Source of the DNA: Molanna angustata
Lineage: Eukaryota; Arthropoda; Insecta; Trichoptera; Molannidae
NCBI GenBank assembly: GCA_963576475.1
Contig: OY754990.1
Span: 18,008,653 to 18,072,652, forward strand
Direction: 5' to 3'
Length of the DNA: 64,000 nt
Of the stretch, positions 1-10,190 are shown in pieces; position 1 is the stretch's first letter; each line of letters starts with the position of its first letter. A program made the position numbers and the translations under genes. The notes beneath the pieces are model-generated. The model was not told where the DNA came from. It saw only the letters and a list, made by a program, of their open reading frames with translations, and did not search any database.

Positions 1-420
1 AAGAACATGTAAGTTTGAGATGATGTATGAATGTTGGTTGAGAATAAGGACATGGCGTGATGGTATAATCAATATTTCAGAAAAATATCATGTTACAATA
101 ATGAAATCACGAACTATCAGTTTTTGGTTTACAATGTACGGTCAGTATTTTTAAATAGAACCATTGATCTTGTTAGTTATACGGCCGCGTTTTTTTTAAT
201 CTTTTATTTTATTTTTGTTTATATTTATTAATTATAGCGAGAGGTATGGAGAAAACCGCATCATGGAACACATTAACAATGCCTTTTAAGAGTATGTAAA
301 AAAAAAACACTTACATAACACAAGCATTTTTGGCGATTTTTTTGCGACGTACTAACTAACAATTAACCAATTGACGTTAAACGTTGGAGTATTTTTTTTT
401 TTTTTTGATAGTTATAAAAT
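1..420. other. AT-rich intergenic DNA, no gene seen
   Basis: Low-complexity AT-rich sequence with several homopolymer runs. No open frame with recognisable coding character and no inverted or tandem repeat that I could follow. Confidence 0.4.
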
Positions 421-840
421 AGAATGACCGCAACATATCAAAGGCCAACCTTGACGTATGCAAGTGAAACCTGGACATGGCAGAAGACGCATGAAAGCAG
501 AATAAATGCAGTTGAAATGAGAAATGACCGGGTAAGAAATGAGGACATAAGGAAAGAATGTAAGATGAAGAAAGATGTCATTACTAGAATGAAAGTGAAC
601 ACATTGAGATGGTTCGGCCACATGGTAAGAATGAATCGGGAACGCCTGGTGAAGAAAATATACAAAGCGGACAGGAATGGAATGAGAGGTCGGCTCCTTC
701 CAAGAAAAGAATGGCACGACCATGTAAACGATATTCTGGAATTCTGGAAGATGGAAATGAATGAATGTTGATAATGCGATGGATTACTATGGACTACCCC
801 GTTGGGGACTCGGCGTGATGGTATGAAGGTATGTCTAAAG
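421..840 (+). pseudogene. LINE reverse-transcriptase C-terminal relic (family A)
   Basis: The frame reads a typical non-LTR retrotransposon C-terminus ([37 protein letters not shown]). The same family is present in a longer copy on the - strand at 36655-37405. Compared with that copy, this one has lost about 11 residues after AVEMR and degenerates after the LEFWKMEMNEC stretch. Its 3' end keeps the GGCGTGATGGTATG motif seen in the other copy. It is a 5'-truncated dead insertion. Confidence 0.75.
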
Positions 841-954
841 ATTACTAGCAACGACGAATGGGGGAAGGAAATTGAACGATGCATAAGTATCATCGTACAA
901 GAGTTATTTGAAGTACCTACCGGGATTAGCAAAAGCCTTTTAGTTTATATTTGT

Positions 955-1078
955 GCAGATTGAGAGACATTAGAAGTTAATTAAAGTATACCTGCTTCTT
1001 CTCTGCTGGGAATCGAACCAACGACTCCGGCACAAAGTCAAATGATTTACTACTATACCACTGTGGTTGGTAATACAT
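955..1078 (-). repeat. tRNA-derived SINE head (relic)
   Basis: On the - strand the segment has a tRNA-like promoter: an A-box-like CAGTGGTATAGTAGTAAA followed about 35 bp later by a B-box-like GGTTCGATTCCCAGC. The same B-box context and following AGCAGAG recur in SINE copies at 43079 and 49064. The A-box is imperfect and there is no cloverleaf, so it is a SINE rather than a functional tRNA. Confidence 0.55.
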
Positions 1079-1434
1079 GACTTATATGTTCATGAAATTT
1101 TGAAAAATAGGTTTGTTTTTAGTCATAATGCGAGCCTTGCAAGATATGATTCATGATTTTGAGTGAATTTAACACGAAAATGTACAGGGATACCCATATG
1201 ATAGTGTGTCATTCGGTTCTCTCTGCCTAATTACAATAGGAAAACGACGTTATTAATAATAAAATACTAATTTAAGTAAACTTCCTGCTAATCATTATAT
1301 ATTATGTATTTGGCATACCCTCATAATTTCATATTATTATTTTTAATATCTGTTTGTAGCATTCGATTCTTTCTGCCTACCCTAAATAAGGAAATTACTT
1401 ACATTTTAAATCGTTTCATATACATACATTTTTC
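1079..1434. other. AT-rich spacer, nothing recognised
   Basis: No coding or repeat structure is evident. The sequence grades into the tandem repeat that follows. Confidence 0.3.
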
Positions 1435-1815
1435 AGATTCTATTTTTAAAGTTTTATTTTGTTTCATATTATATTTATCAAATTTAATTTCAATTCACAC
1501 TTACTATATTTTTAAACTTTTTTCTTCATATTATATTTTTCAAATTTAATTTTATTTCATATTCTATTTTAATAGTTTAATTTTGTTTCATATAATATTT
1601 TTCAAATTTTTATTTTGTTTCGATTCACACTTACTACATTTTTAAAGATTAATTTTGTTTCATATAAAATTTTTTTATTTTTCAAATAACAATTTATTTC
1701 ATATACTTAATATTTTTAAATTTCATTTTATTTCATATTCTATTTTTTGGTTTCATCATTGTTTCATATAATATTTTTGATATTTAATTTTGTTTCATAT
1801 TACTATTTGTGAATT
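1435..1815. repeat. Degenerate AT-rich tandem repeat
   Basis: A short unit of the form TTTTGTTTCATAT-A(T)nTTTTTCAAATTTAA is repeated imperfectly about eight or nine times with variable spacing. The open frame across it (1304-1549) is low-complexity and not a gene. Confidence 0.5.
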
Positions 1816-2124
1816 TTTTGTGTGTACCTGTGCTGTTTTTTAAGCTTTTTGGATTCAAAATTTTGTATTTTTGTATAACAAACTATAATTATTTTACTAA
1901 TTTTGATCATTCAGATTCCTAACCGCACTCACTCCAGATGTGTTGAGGCTAACATCAATTAATACAGGTACCAATATTAATTGTAAATAATAATTTGTTC
2001 AATCACTGTCACCCCATTTTCATCAGGGCGACCATCCTTCAAATGTGACAATAGTTATATTTAAAAAAATAAAAAAATAAAGATTAACTCAATCTAACTC
2101 TCGAGCCATAGTGACCAATACTCA

Positions 2125-2600
2125 GAAGTTAGTTCAGGATGTCTCAAAAATATCATCTGGCATAACAAATATATAAGAACGGATAGTAAGGTCAGAATTT
2201 ATAAGACATGTGTTAGACCAATCATGACATATGCGGTGGAGACAAGAGCCGACATGGCCAGAGCCAAAAACCTCCTACGAACATCGGAAATGAACGTATT
2301 TTAAGGGCTATCACAGGGAAGACGCTTAAGGACAGAATTCGCAATGACGACATTAGGCGGATCTGTGAGACCGAGGACATCATACGATGGAGTAGAGCTA
2401 GGAGAAGATTCTGGAAGGACCATGTCAACAGGATGGACACATCTCGAATCCCATCCATAGCGGCAAACTTCCACCAGGGCATCGCCTCCCCGGAAGACCA
2501 CCGAAGAGGTGGAGGGATAGATGGACCTCAGCTTCACAGGAATAACTTTCTCGCAAAACAGATCTACGATCTCATATAAGAAGAAGAAGAAGAAATACTA
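2125..2600 (+). pseudogene. LINE reverse-transcriptase C-terminal relic (family B) with GAA tail
   Basis: With small frame corrections the segment reads KVRIYKTCVRP, IMTYAVET, LLRTSEMN, ITGKTLKDRIRN and DHVNRMD, a common insect non-LTR retrotransposon C-terminus. It ends in a GAAGAAGAAGAAG 3' tail near 2580-2594. A second copy lies at 18061-18440. The element is 5'-truncated and frameshifted. Confidence 0.65.
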
Positions 2601-2875
2601 ACAAAATATATTTAAGACTGCTTGCGGATTACATACCTTCAATAATTTTAAAAATAAAATACATTTATTAAGGCACTGGCCGATTTACTAATGATATTAA
2701 TAACAATTAAGCACTACAAATTATAATACTAAATTATTATTATTACCATTATACACTTCCTCAAAAGAATTAGCAGATCAATGCGTAAATTGGAAATTAT
2801 TTAAAAGAGCAAAATAAAATGCAACAAACGCATCATCGAGCTTTCAATTGGGAATAGTCCACCCATTCAGATACT

Positions 2876-3137
2876 TGCACGTGGAGGATCAGGTACAACC
2901 ACGAACTACAGAGCCTTTTCAAGGAACCAGACACCAAAAAGAATCCTCACATCACGTCCGGAGGGAATAAGAGGTGTAGGATGGCCGAAATTACGATGGA
3001 TGGATTGAGTCGAGAGGGACCTTCAGATAGCTGGTGTGCGGAAAAGGCCATGGATAGGGTGCAATGGAGAGGATTCCTTGAGGAGGCCAAGGCCGATCCT
3101 GGACTGTGGAGCCACTGATGATGATGACGATGACATA
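2876..3137 (+). pseudogene. LINE 3'-terminal relic (family C) inserted in copy 1
   Basis: It opens with CACGTGGAGGATCAGG, also near-identical at 49552. It then reads a LINE C-terminus (TPKRILTS, PEGIRGVG, LRWMD) followed by GGATTCCTTGAGGAGGCCAAGGC and a GATGATGATGACGATGA tail. It sits at an ATACTT sequence, with ACATACTT directly after it, which looks like a short target duplication. Relatives are at 49520-49840 and 50728-50815. Confidence 0.6.
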
Positions 3138-3160
3138 CTTAACTAATCAAAGGATGAAAC

Positions 3161-3296
3161 CGATTGTAGACCAAAAGCTCATTTTTCATACTAGCTCACA
3201 TATTTTGCGGTCTGCACATTAGTATGAAAAGCGACCTCAGTTATGCGTGCTAAGCTAAATTAACTTATCTTAGCTTTTGGTCTGTAGCCGGCTTTA
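3161..3296. mobile_element. MITE with about 23-bp terminal inverted repeats
   Basis: The left end AAACCGATTGTAGACCAAAAGC is inverted at the right end as GCTTTTGGTCTGTAGCCGGCTT with a few mismatches. Compared with the uninterrupted sequence at 25285-25300, the block is an exact extra insert. No coding capacity. The target duplication is short and unclear (TA or TTA). Confidence 0.6.
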
Positions 3297-3469
3297 GGTT
3301 CTGAGGACGTCGCTATACTACCTATCAACCCTAATGATTCTCGATTATTAAAGTTTAAAAAATTCTTTAACGATTTTACATGTATTATTCATTATTACCG
3401 ATTTTTGTATTTTTATCAGTAATTTTTACAATAAATCTAAAATTTCCAAATTACGGCCAAACGAATTTA

Positions 3470-3945
3470 GAATAATGCTAGTGGCTGACACATGAACGGT
3501 AATATTATTATTTGGAATAATGCCAGTGGTGACACAGAGAGCTATGTAGAGAAAGTTGCTGGGTATTTCAATAAAGGACAGAATTCAGAATGTCATGATG
3601 AAAGAAAGAACCAAAGTAGCCGATGTAGCGGAAAGGGTCCCTGGCGTAAAGTGGAGCTGGGCTGGGCATATTGCCAGATGCCTGGATTCACGATGGACCA
3701 AAAAGATCATAGAATGGCGACCGAGAACAAGCCGAAGAGGTGCCGGCAGACCCCAGGCAAGGTGCCGAAATGTGCCGGAGGGAATGGAAAACAGGCTGAT
3801 GAAGAAGAATGCCAGTGGTTGACACAATGAACGGTAGTATTAGTATTTTGGAATAATGCCAGTGGCTGACTAAACGAACAGTAATATAATTATTTTGGAA
3901 TAATGCCAGTGGCTGACAAAATGACCGGTATTATTATTATTTAAA
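3470..3945. repeat. About 44-bp minisatellite, interrupted by a LINE fragment
   Basis: The unit TTTGGAATAATGCCAGTGGC followed by TGACACAATGAACGGTAATA and TTATTA recurs near 3470, 3510, 3808, 3852 and 3897. A LINE family D fragment (3545-3806) sits between the second and third units. Confidence 0.6.
3545..3806 (+). pseudogene. LINE C-terminal relic (family D)
   Basis: Frame reads LGISIKDRIQN, KERTKVADVAERV, KWSWAGHIAR, RWTKKIIEWRPR and RRGAGRPQAR. This is a standard non-LTR C-terminal block, shared with 21235-21500 (- strand) and 49360-49510. It ends abruptly in the minisatellite unit, so it is a fragment with no catalytic domain. Confidence 0.65.
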
Positions 3946-4800
3946 AATATTTAGTAGGTATAATATTTTATTTATAAAATTGACTAATTATTAGGAAATA
4001 TTTTCATTCAAAGATCTGTTCATGACTTTAATGATTCTGCGCAGGTACCCAAAGTGGAGCCATACTTTTAATTATTATATTATGATTAATTACATATTTT
4101 ATATAAAATTTAATTTGAAAATACACAAATACTAAATTTGATTTTTTTTCAAATTGGTAAAAAGGCACATCACTTTCATAAAATGGCGTTGAAGAAATAT
4201 CAAGTTTTCTTAATAAAATATATAAATAAAAAAATAATGGACAAACTCATTTCATTAAAATGTTGAAAAATTTCCATATAGGTACATATCTACAATTGGA
4301 ATACTTTATGGAGTGACTTGGTAGTGAGGAATATAGCGTTGGCCACAACCCACTCGTTTTTCTCTTGATCTCTGTTGAAGCAATTTAAAAAATAAATATG
4401 TCATTGTCTCATTTGAAGGATGAAAATTCATTGTAAATAGATGTTCGTTATATACTCGCATTTATATTTAAAAACTCTTATATAATTCTTATATGTAAGT
4501 ATTTGAAATATGTGTTTTTAAATATCATATTTATTTTTAATATTTTATGTATTATCGTTTTGTTGTGTATAATATGTATAATATGTAGTTATGTAAATAT
4601 TTTCATCTTTTATTATTTTTATGCATAATAAGTATCATTTAAATGTGTTTTTTATATCTAGGTATATATTAAGTATGTATGCTATATGTATTTGTTAATT
4701 CTTTAATATTTGCACTATAGTGTTTTCTATTACAATTGTGTATTTCATTAAACTTATGTATCTATTTTTGATGTATTATTTTGTATAATTTATTTTTATA
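3946..4800. other. AT-rich spacer, no gene seen
   Basis: Very AT-rich with short repeated TATTTTTAATAT motifs. I see no conserved frame, RNA gene or clear terminal repeats. Confidence 0.35.
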
Positions 4801-4802
4801 TG

Positions 4803-5786
4803 AGTTCCGAATGCACAGTCCTAGGTACCTAAATACTAACTCTAACCTCATTGGAGTATTTAGTATTCTTAAGTTAGCAATTTCATTGCAGAGACATCGC
4901 TAACTAAATACTAAATTAATACTACGACAAACTTAAGGTCGATGGCATAGCATTTCACATTATTGTGTATCAAGAAGAGAGATTTTCTATGGGTTTATAC
5001 TGTCGTTTAAAATGTTTTATTTTGTCATGACAACACAAACATATCTTACTAGCGTTCTGTGATGGGGCCGTTTCAGTCCCCATATGCGGAGCGGGTGGAG
5101 GTGGGCGTAAAAACACAAACATATGTAACCAAGCTAACACTGACAACTCGATGTTGCGATTTTTCTGAAATTCCAGCGAATTTTCGGCATCTCGTATGGA
5201 TCGCTGAATAGGTACTCTGTTTGGTCTTTTAATTTTATTTACACTGACAGCGTTTACTATGTAGAATTCCATTTTTAAAATAAATTAAACACTTGTTTTT
5301 CTTTCTACATTTATTTTTACTCTCCAGAACGACCGTTTCGCCTGGTGAAGGCCTTTTCAACTGGTTGAAAAGGCCTTTTCAACGGTCGTTCTGGAGAGTA
5401 AAAATAAATTTAGAAAGAAAAACAAGTGTTTAATTTATTTTAATAATACTCTGTTTGGTGTTTGTTTTGACTAAATTACCAAATCCAAGTCGCTCAAATT
5501 ATCATTCATCATAAACATCTCATATTTTAGTATTAAACCACTCGTAAGGTTCCTCGCGATCGACCTTACTTTTTGACAATTCGCAAATGTTAGTTTACGC
5601 CAACGCGCATGCGCTAAGTATTTAGATATGTCTCTGCAATGCAATCTGTCTCATACGTGAACTTGGTAGCATCCTCCAGTTAGGAAGCCACGTGATCTCC
5701 TTACTAAATTGAGCGACTGTGCAATGAAAACATGGTTAGTATTTAGAATTTAGTATTTAGGTAAGACTCTGCATTCGGACCTTAAT
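4803..5786. mobile_element. Non-autonomous DNA transposon with about 32-bp terminal inverted repeats
   Basis: The left end around 4805-4842 (TTCCGAATGCACAGTCC, then ACCTAAATACTAA) is inverted at 5742-5783 (TTAGTATTTAGGTAAGACTC then TGCATTCGGACC). The interior contains a large hairpin at 5276-5442. A 100-residue open frame on the - strand (5272-4970) resembles no transposase I know. Family unassigned. Confidence 0.55.
5276..5442. repeat. Near-perfect 60-bp-arm palindrome
   Basis: The left arm from TAAAATAAATTAAACACTTG to CCAGAACGACCGTT is repeated inverted as AACGGTCGTTCTGGAG to TTAATTTATTTTA with only one or two differences. The loop contains a second short inverted repeat (AAGGCCTTTTCAA / TTGAAAAGGCC). 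The motif TACTCTGTTTGGT occurs just outside both arms (5211 and 5448). Confidence 0.8.
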
Positions 5787-6380
5787 TATGAATACATACG
5801 AATTAAAATATTTTTATAATTCGTTACAATATATCTATGTTTATTCTTAACATACATACATAAATATTTTTTTTATTTATCCATAATTGAATATAAAGGT
5901 ATTGTCGTTTACGACATCTCAATATTGAAATATAAATTCTTTGATAAATTATTAATGAAATTAACACATTTAAAAAATGAGACCATTACTTAAATCCCAA
6001 CTAGGTGAACATTTACCATGTCAATGATTTTTTTATATTATTATTTACAGTACTAGATGTTACATAGCTAATTCATTTATTTATTTAAAAAAAATTGAAT
6101 TATTTTTTTGTATACTTTGAACATAATACAATATGTACATACAATTGTATAGAATACATACTGCTAACCCTAGAACAGGACTTCCCAGTTGAACAACAGT
6201 AATCTTATTATTGTTGTCATTGTAAATATGGTTTAATTAAAAATAAATAGATAAATTTATATCATTGTACACTATTGGGTATATAACCATTTAGCAATTT
6301 GTTATCAGCCTTCAATGGGACCTATTTGTTTACCTACAATGTAACAAGTATCATTGTGCTATTGTTTTTACTAGGCGCAG
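5787..6380. other. AT-rich spacer upstream of the 6381 exon
   Basis: No coding exon that I can support. The last 30 bases form the pyrimidine-rich acceptor tract of the next exon. The hydrophobic frame just upstream (about 6299-6380) is more likely intron than a membrane segment. Confidence 0.3.
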
Positions 6381-6469
6381 TATCGGGGAATGGCGTGGGG
6401 AGGTCAGAGGAAGGGGACACATACCAGAACCTCTCTTTCCACGGTTTACATCACGCTACACATATCAAG
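6381..6469 (+). CDS. Internal exon of an unidentified + strand gene
   Basis: An acceptor (TTTTTACTAGGCGCAG) precedes and a donor (ATATCAAG|GTAAATTA) follows. The frame gives about 29 residues containing GDTYQNLSFHG, which includes a tyrosine motif of the YxxL type. The exon ends in phase 0 and so does the start of the next candidate exon at 8513, so the two join without a frame problem. GC content is well above the flanks. The intron (6470-8512) carries Penelope-like and other LINE debris. Alternative: acceptor at 6375. I do not recognise the protein, and the upstream exons were not found. Confidence 0.55.
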
Positions 6470-6999
6470 GTAAATTATCGTAAAATCAAATTTCATAGTT
6501 TTCCATTTTTCATGCTATTTGATCATTCTCATGCCATTTAATCTTTTTCGTGATTTGTATGCCATTTGAACATTTTCAAGTCTTTGCGTGACATTTAACT
6601 ATTTTCATGCTTTTTGTATACTATTTAATTTAACTGTTGTCTTCGTGTCATTTAATTATCTTCATTCACTGTATCTAGTTTCTACTCCACGTACCTAGAT
6701 ATACATTCGGTGTACTAGTATTTTCCTGATCTAACATAATCTAATCTAACCTAACCTAACCTAAATCAACAGAAAATATCATTTTTGTTTTACTCTTTTC
6801 ACACTCAATAACAATACCTACATGTGAACAAGGGTGTTATGGCCAACACTAATTTCTTCATGATGCTTAAATTTATTCAAATTATAAAACCACTTTTTCT
6901 TTCCCAGTCCAATCCTACTGAAATTTCAAACTAATTTCAAACCAGATTTATAGATTTGACGGTAACTTTGTGCTAGTCCATGATTACAATAATAATAGT

Positions 7000-7346
7000 G
7001 ATGCAAGTACTCAAAAACAAAAATAGACATAAAAGAAAAATGCGGTATATACGAAATATCATATGGAGATTGCGATTCATTATACATTGGCCAAACCTCC
7101 AGAAATATTAATACGAGGATTAAAGAACATAGGCGATGTATAATGAATAGCAACTTCTCTGAATTCTCAAACCACATATTAGAAACCAACCACTCATTCA
7201 ATAGCCACACTGTTAAACTCTTACACCAGGTAACACACAAAGGTCATTTGATGAATAGTTTGGAGACAATAGAAATTCAAAGAAACATCAACTTAGGTAA
7301 ACCGCTTATCAGTAACAACACATTCCTTAATTATTCTCCATTATGA
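7000..7346 (+). pseudogene. Penelope-like element C-terminus with GIY-YIG endonuclease
   Basis: The frame from about 7030 reads KEKCGIYEISYGDCDSLYIG then QTSRNINTRIKEHRR. This is the GIY...YIG signature with the following catalytic R and KEH, characteristic of the endonuclease that ends Penelope-like retroelement ORFs. It continues in frame to TAG at about 7346 (HILETNHSFN, ETIEIQRNIN). The reverse transcriptase part is missing, so the copy is 5'-truncated. Downstream to about 7560 is probably its 3' UTR. It lies in an intron of the + strand gene. Confidence 0.75.
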
Positions 7347-7639
7347 CTATTTTCCCGTTATCCGTCCCTCATTCTTCAGTCCAACCAATCACAACAACGT
7401 ACAATTTACTCATACCCCACTCTACACCCCACCATCCAACACAACACACTTAGTAGACATAGAATCTTAGTAACATTATTTAGTTATAATTCACCTGTCG
7501 ATGGGAGGAGTGCCCTTTACATTATTTGAGACTGAAGAGACGGATGGGACTGTTTAAAAAAAATTGTTTTTTTTTATTTTTATTTTGTTTGCTTAAAATT
7601 TTTATTTATTATATTGGATATTTTTTACTCATTCTGAAT

Positions 7640-7860
7640 TTATCATAACATAATTTGGAGTGCTGGACATACCTACGACAATTGTATTTTAAGACAATTA
7701 TCAAAATAATGCATAACGATCCATCAAAATACTTACCACAACACACACTAACGTTAAACACAAGAAGCAGAAGTTTGCTACATCCAACAACTGTACATGT
7801 CATACTACTTTTGCACAGAGACATTACATTTATTTAGCGCCGCGGATATATAATAAAATA
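7640..7860 (+). pseudogene. Short LINE C-terminal relic
   Basis: The frame with KTIIKIMHNDPSKYLPQHTL and NTRSRSLLHPTT resembles the region near the end of CR1/Jockey-type LINE ORFs (normally followed by APRIYN-like residues, and GCCGCGGATATATAATAAAA follows here). Too short for a firm family. Confidence 0.35.
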
Positions 7861-8104
7861 ATACCTACCTGACTTACTTCAATTACTCCTACCAAACAAT
7901 AGTAAAATAAACAAATTAGTAACAAAGTGGCAGTAACAATGGACAGGGGCAGAGAAGAGTGTGAGAGGGATCTTACTCATCTTACCCATGAAATGACGGA
8001 TCTCACTCATGTCCTAATATCAACCAACACATGTACATACAATACGCACGGACTAAATATTTGACTGACTAAATACTTGCACAACTACTCATTTTGAATA
8101 GGTA

Positions 8105-8312
8105 TTGCCTCGGAACATCAGGATTTTGCCTAGAGAGGCAACATATCCAAGTACCAAATAATGATGTATATGTTATTTGGTACTTGGATATTTTGCCTAG
8201 AGAGGCAACATATCCAAGTACCAAATAATGATGTATATGTTATTTGGTACTTGGATATTTTGCCTAGAGAGGCAACATATCCAAGTACCAAATAATGATG
8301 TATGTATATGTT
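8105..8312. repeat. 67-bp tandem repeat, each unit made of two hairpins
   Basis: The unit TTTTGCCTAGAGAGGCAACA-TATCCAAGTACCAAATAATG-ATGTATATGTTATTTGGTAC-TTGGATA occurs about 2.6 times in a row. Each unit contains TTGCCTagagAGGCAA and an 18-bp inverted pair (TATCCAAGTACCAAATAA / TTATTTGGTACTTGGATA). Confidence 0.85.
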
Positions 8313-8512
8313 ATTTGTATTGAATTTTGTATCAATATTGTTATGTAATTATCGGTTTTGTAATATTGCTCAAGTCTGAACTGACCTTAATCTTACATTA
8401 ATCAACTTCATAAGTAGACCTGCAGTAAATCAAAATGTTTTTCCTTTCTTAGATACATGTATTAATCTAACCTAACCTAACCCACTCACAATACTAACGG
8501 TGTGATTTTCAG

Positions 8513-9202
8513 AACACTAACCTGCACCAGCAACAGTTCAACCAAAGCTACACCAACCAAAACAGTCTCATGAAGATCAAGGGAAAGAAACAACAGTTCC
8601 AGCTGCCCATACAGAAGAACCACAGCTTCTGCTACTTTCAGTCCACGCAGCCCGACAACCACTGCGAACAGAATCACGTCCAGTCGCTGCCGGACCACGG
8701 CACATACGACCCCCAGTTCTACTCCAAGACCCTCGACAGGACCAAAGAGCGGGGTCGGCAGAAGGCGAGCCGAATGAAAAAGTCCGAGAGCCTCAGGGAG
8801 AAACTGTCGTGCGTCGGCTCGCACAGCACTGATAGCTACGACAGGAGAAACTGCCGGGGAAACTTGAACGAGTACCTCGCCGGCCAGGAGCCGACGGCGC
8901 CCTCGTCGTACTTCCAGCACTTGCTGAAGAGCAGCAACCAGAACTACCCTCCGGCCTACAGCTACACGATCGGCGCCGTCGGCGGCCAGCGCCAGTCGAG
9001 CCGAAGCAGCTCCAAGGACAAGGGGCACAAGAAGCAGATCTACGCGGACCTGGCCTTGACCAACCACAACATGAAGTTCAAGAACACGGTCCACTCCAAC
9101 AGACAGCTGTATGGGAACTTTGCGCTCGTGGATCAAGACCCGAGCGAAGTGAAGCCTGGAGACGGTGGCTGCGGTAATAAATACAACGAAATTGATGTGT
9201 AG
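8513..9202 (+). CDS. C-terminal exon of an unidentified gene, probable cytoplasmic or scaffold tail
   Basis: A ...GTGTGATTTTCAG acceptor is followed by a 230-codon open frame ending in TAG at 9200-9202. It is strikingly GC-rich and uses C/G third positions, unlike its surroundings, which marks it as real coding DNA. The start of this exon is in phase 0 with the 6381-6469 exon. The product segment is hydrophilic, without a membrane segment: Q/N-rich start (HQQQFNQ), basic-serine stretches (SRMKKSESLREKL, SSRSSSKDKGHKK), tyrosine motifs QIYADLAL and RQLYGNFALV, and a C-terminal NKYNEIDV. Together with TYQNLSF in the previous exon, this fits a receptor or adhesion-molecule tail, but that is inference. 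The opposite-strand frame is a shadow. Confidence 0.75.
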   Translation, partial: NTNLHQQQFNQSYTNQNSLMKIKGKKQQFQLPIQKNHSFCYFQSTQPDNHCEQNHVQSLPDHGTYDPQFYSKTLDRTKERGRQKASRMKKSESLREKLSCVGSHSTDSYDRRNCRGNLNEYLAGQEPTAPSSYFQHLLKSSNQNYPPAYSYTIGAVGGQRQSSRSSSKDKGHKKQIYADLALTNHNMKFKNTVHSNRQLYGNFALVDQDPSEVKPGDGGCGNKYNEIDV

Positions 9203-9892
9203 AAACAGTTCAAGACTTGATCCTTTACGGTAAGGATATGTGATATCCGAGTGTGATTTTTTATTGTTTTTTTATTCACGACTTCAAAAGCTTTTGAGGT
9301 CCGATCTACCATGCGTGGTGCCTCTTAGAAGAGCTTTATTCAATCTGAATAGAAAAGAAAACATGAATTACCGTCCATGAAAATAATTAAAATATTAACA
9401 ATAATTGAAAAGGGTTCTACTGATGTCATTTTCATGGTAGGTATTATGAGCATGGTTTATCCCTTTGAGTGAGATGCTTGTGTGTCTGCTGTGATTTTTG
9501 TTGAAGTAGTCTTTGTGACTAGTATTGTGATATGTGTGCCTACTTCGGGTAGAGCAGGAACTGTCATCCAGTTCAAAATTTTCAAAAAAACAGGATTTTC
9601 TAGTTGGGCTGCTGTATTCTATTTGTTTGCTGTCATCGCAGAGTATAGTGCGAGAATAAGATTAATTAAAATAACGACTTCGAAACATAAAACGTGGCTC
9701 ATAAAATACCCTAAGAGGGTATTAATACCCTTAAATCAAAGTCAATTAGATTGAATTAAAGTAAATTAAAGTAAACAGAGTAAATTAAAATAAATTACAG
9801 TAAGTTAAAAATAAAAGTCAATTAATGTGAAGTAAATAATTGTATTAAAGTAGGTAAATAATAGTACCTAAGTAATTTAAATTAAGGCAAGG
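9203..9892. other. Probable 3' UTR and spacer
   Basis: Follows the stop at 9202. No strong AATAAA is evident close by; ATTAAAATATTAAC near 9387 is a possible weak signal. From about 9740 the sequence is a degenerate AAATTAAAGTAAA repeat. No other gene seen. Confidence 0.35.
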
Positions 9893-10190
9893 AGTAAGAC
9901 AAGGCGACACAATATCTCCAAAATTATTTACACTCGCTCCTGAAGATGTCTTTAAAACCCTCGATTGGATGTTAACATCAATAGCGAACTTCTGAGTAAT
10001 TTGAGGTTCGCAGATGATATAGTCTTATTGCCATATTGGATGCGGTCTGCTTAAGATAGGGAGATGTGTAGGTCTAAGAGGGACGCTTATATTCATTACT
10101 GGACGAAGTAGGGCTGAATAAGAAGAGGTACCTACTAAAATTATAGGAAATTTGACTAATGTAAAGTATATAAGAGAGTCAGCGGCCTTA
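9893..10190 (+). pseudogene. Reverse-transcriptase relic
   Basis: The frame reads GVRQGDTISPKLFTLAPEDV, the RT motif B region, then after a one-base shift LSNLRFADDIVLLP, the catalytic FADD motif C. Stops and shifts follow. Non-LTR type, same general class as the 21235-22160 relic. Confidence 0.65.

Larger units (their letters stand above)
2671..3480 (-). mobile_element. 3' end of a restriction-like-endonuclease LINE (copy 1), broken by two insertions
   Basis: The stretches 2671-2875 and 3297-3480 match, in order, the single block at 25073-25480. In that second copy the - strand encodes a C-terminus like that of R4/Dong-type LINEs (QKTVIMNTCRIVKDFLN; compare QKTTIINTCTIVRKFLQ in the Dong-like element at 12521). 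Here the tail is interrupted first by a LINE fragment (2876-3137) and then by a MITE (about 3161-3296). The intact copy acts as an empty-site reference for both. Confidence 0.65.

Noticed and set aside
1304..1549. 81-residue membrane-like protein
   Set aside because: Composition is driven by AT-rich tandem repeat; no conserved motif or start context.
4970..5272. Transposase gene of the 4803-5786 element
   Set aside because: The 100-residue frame shows no catalytic motif that I recognise and overlaps no conserved domain.
6720..6775. Telomere remnant (CCTAA repeats)
   Set aside because: Only three or four degenerate units, also near 8467; too short to call an interstitial telomere.
8486..9136. 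216-residue open frame on the - strand opposite the 8513-9202 exon
   Set aside because: Leucine/valine-rich shadow of a GC-rich coding exon; the + strand has the splice acceptor and sensible protein composition.
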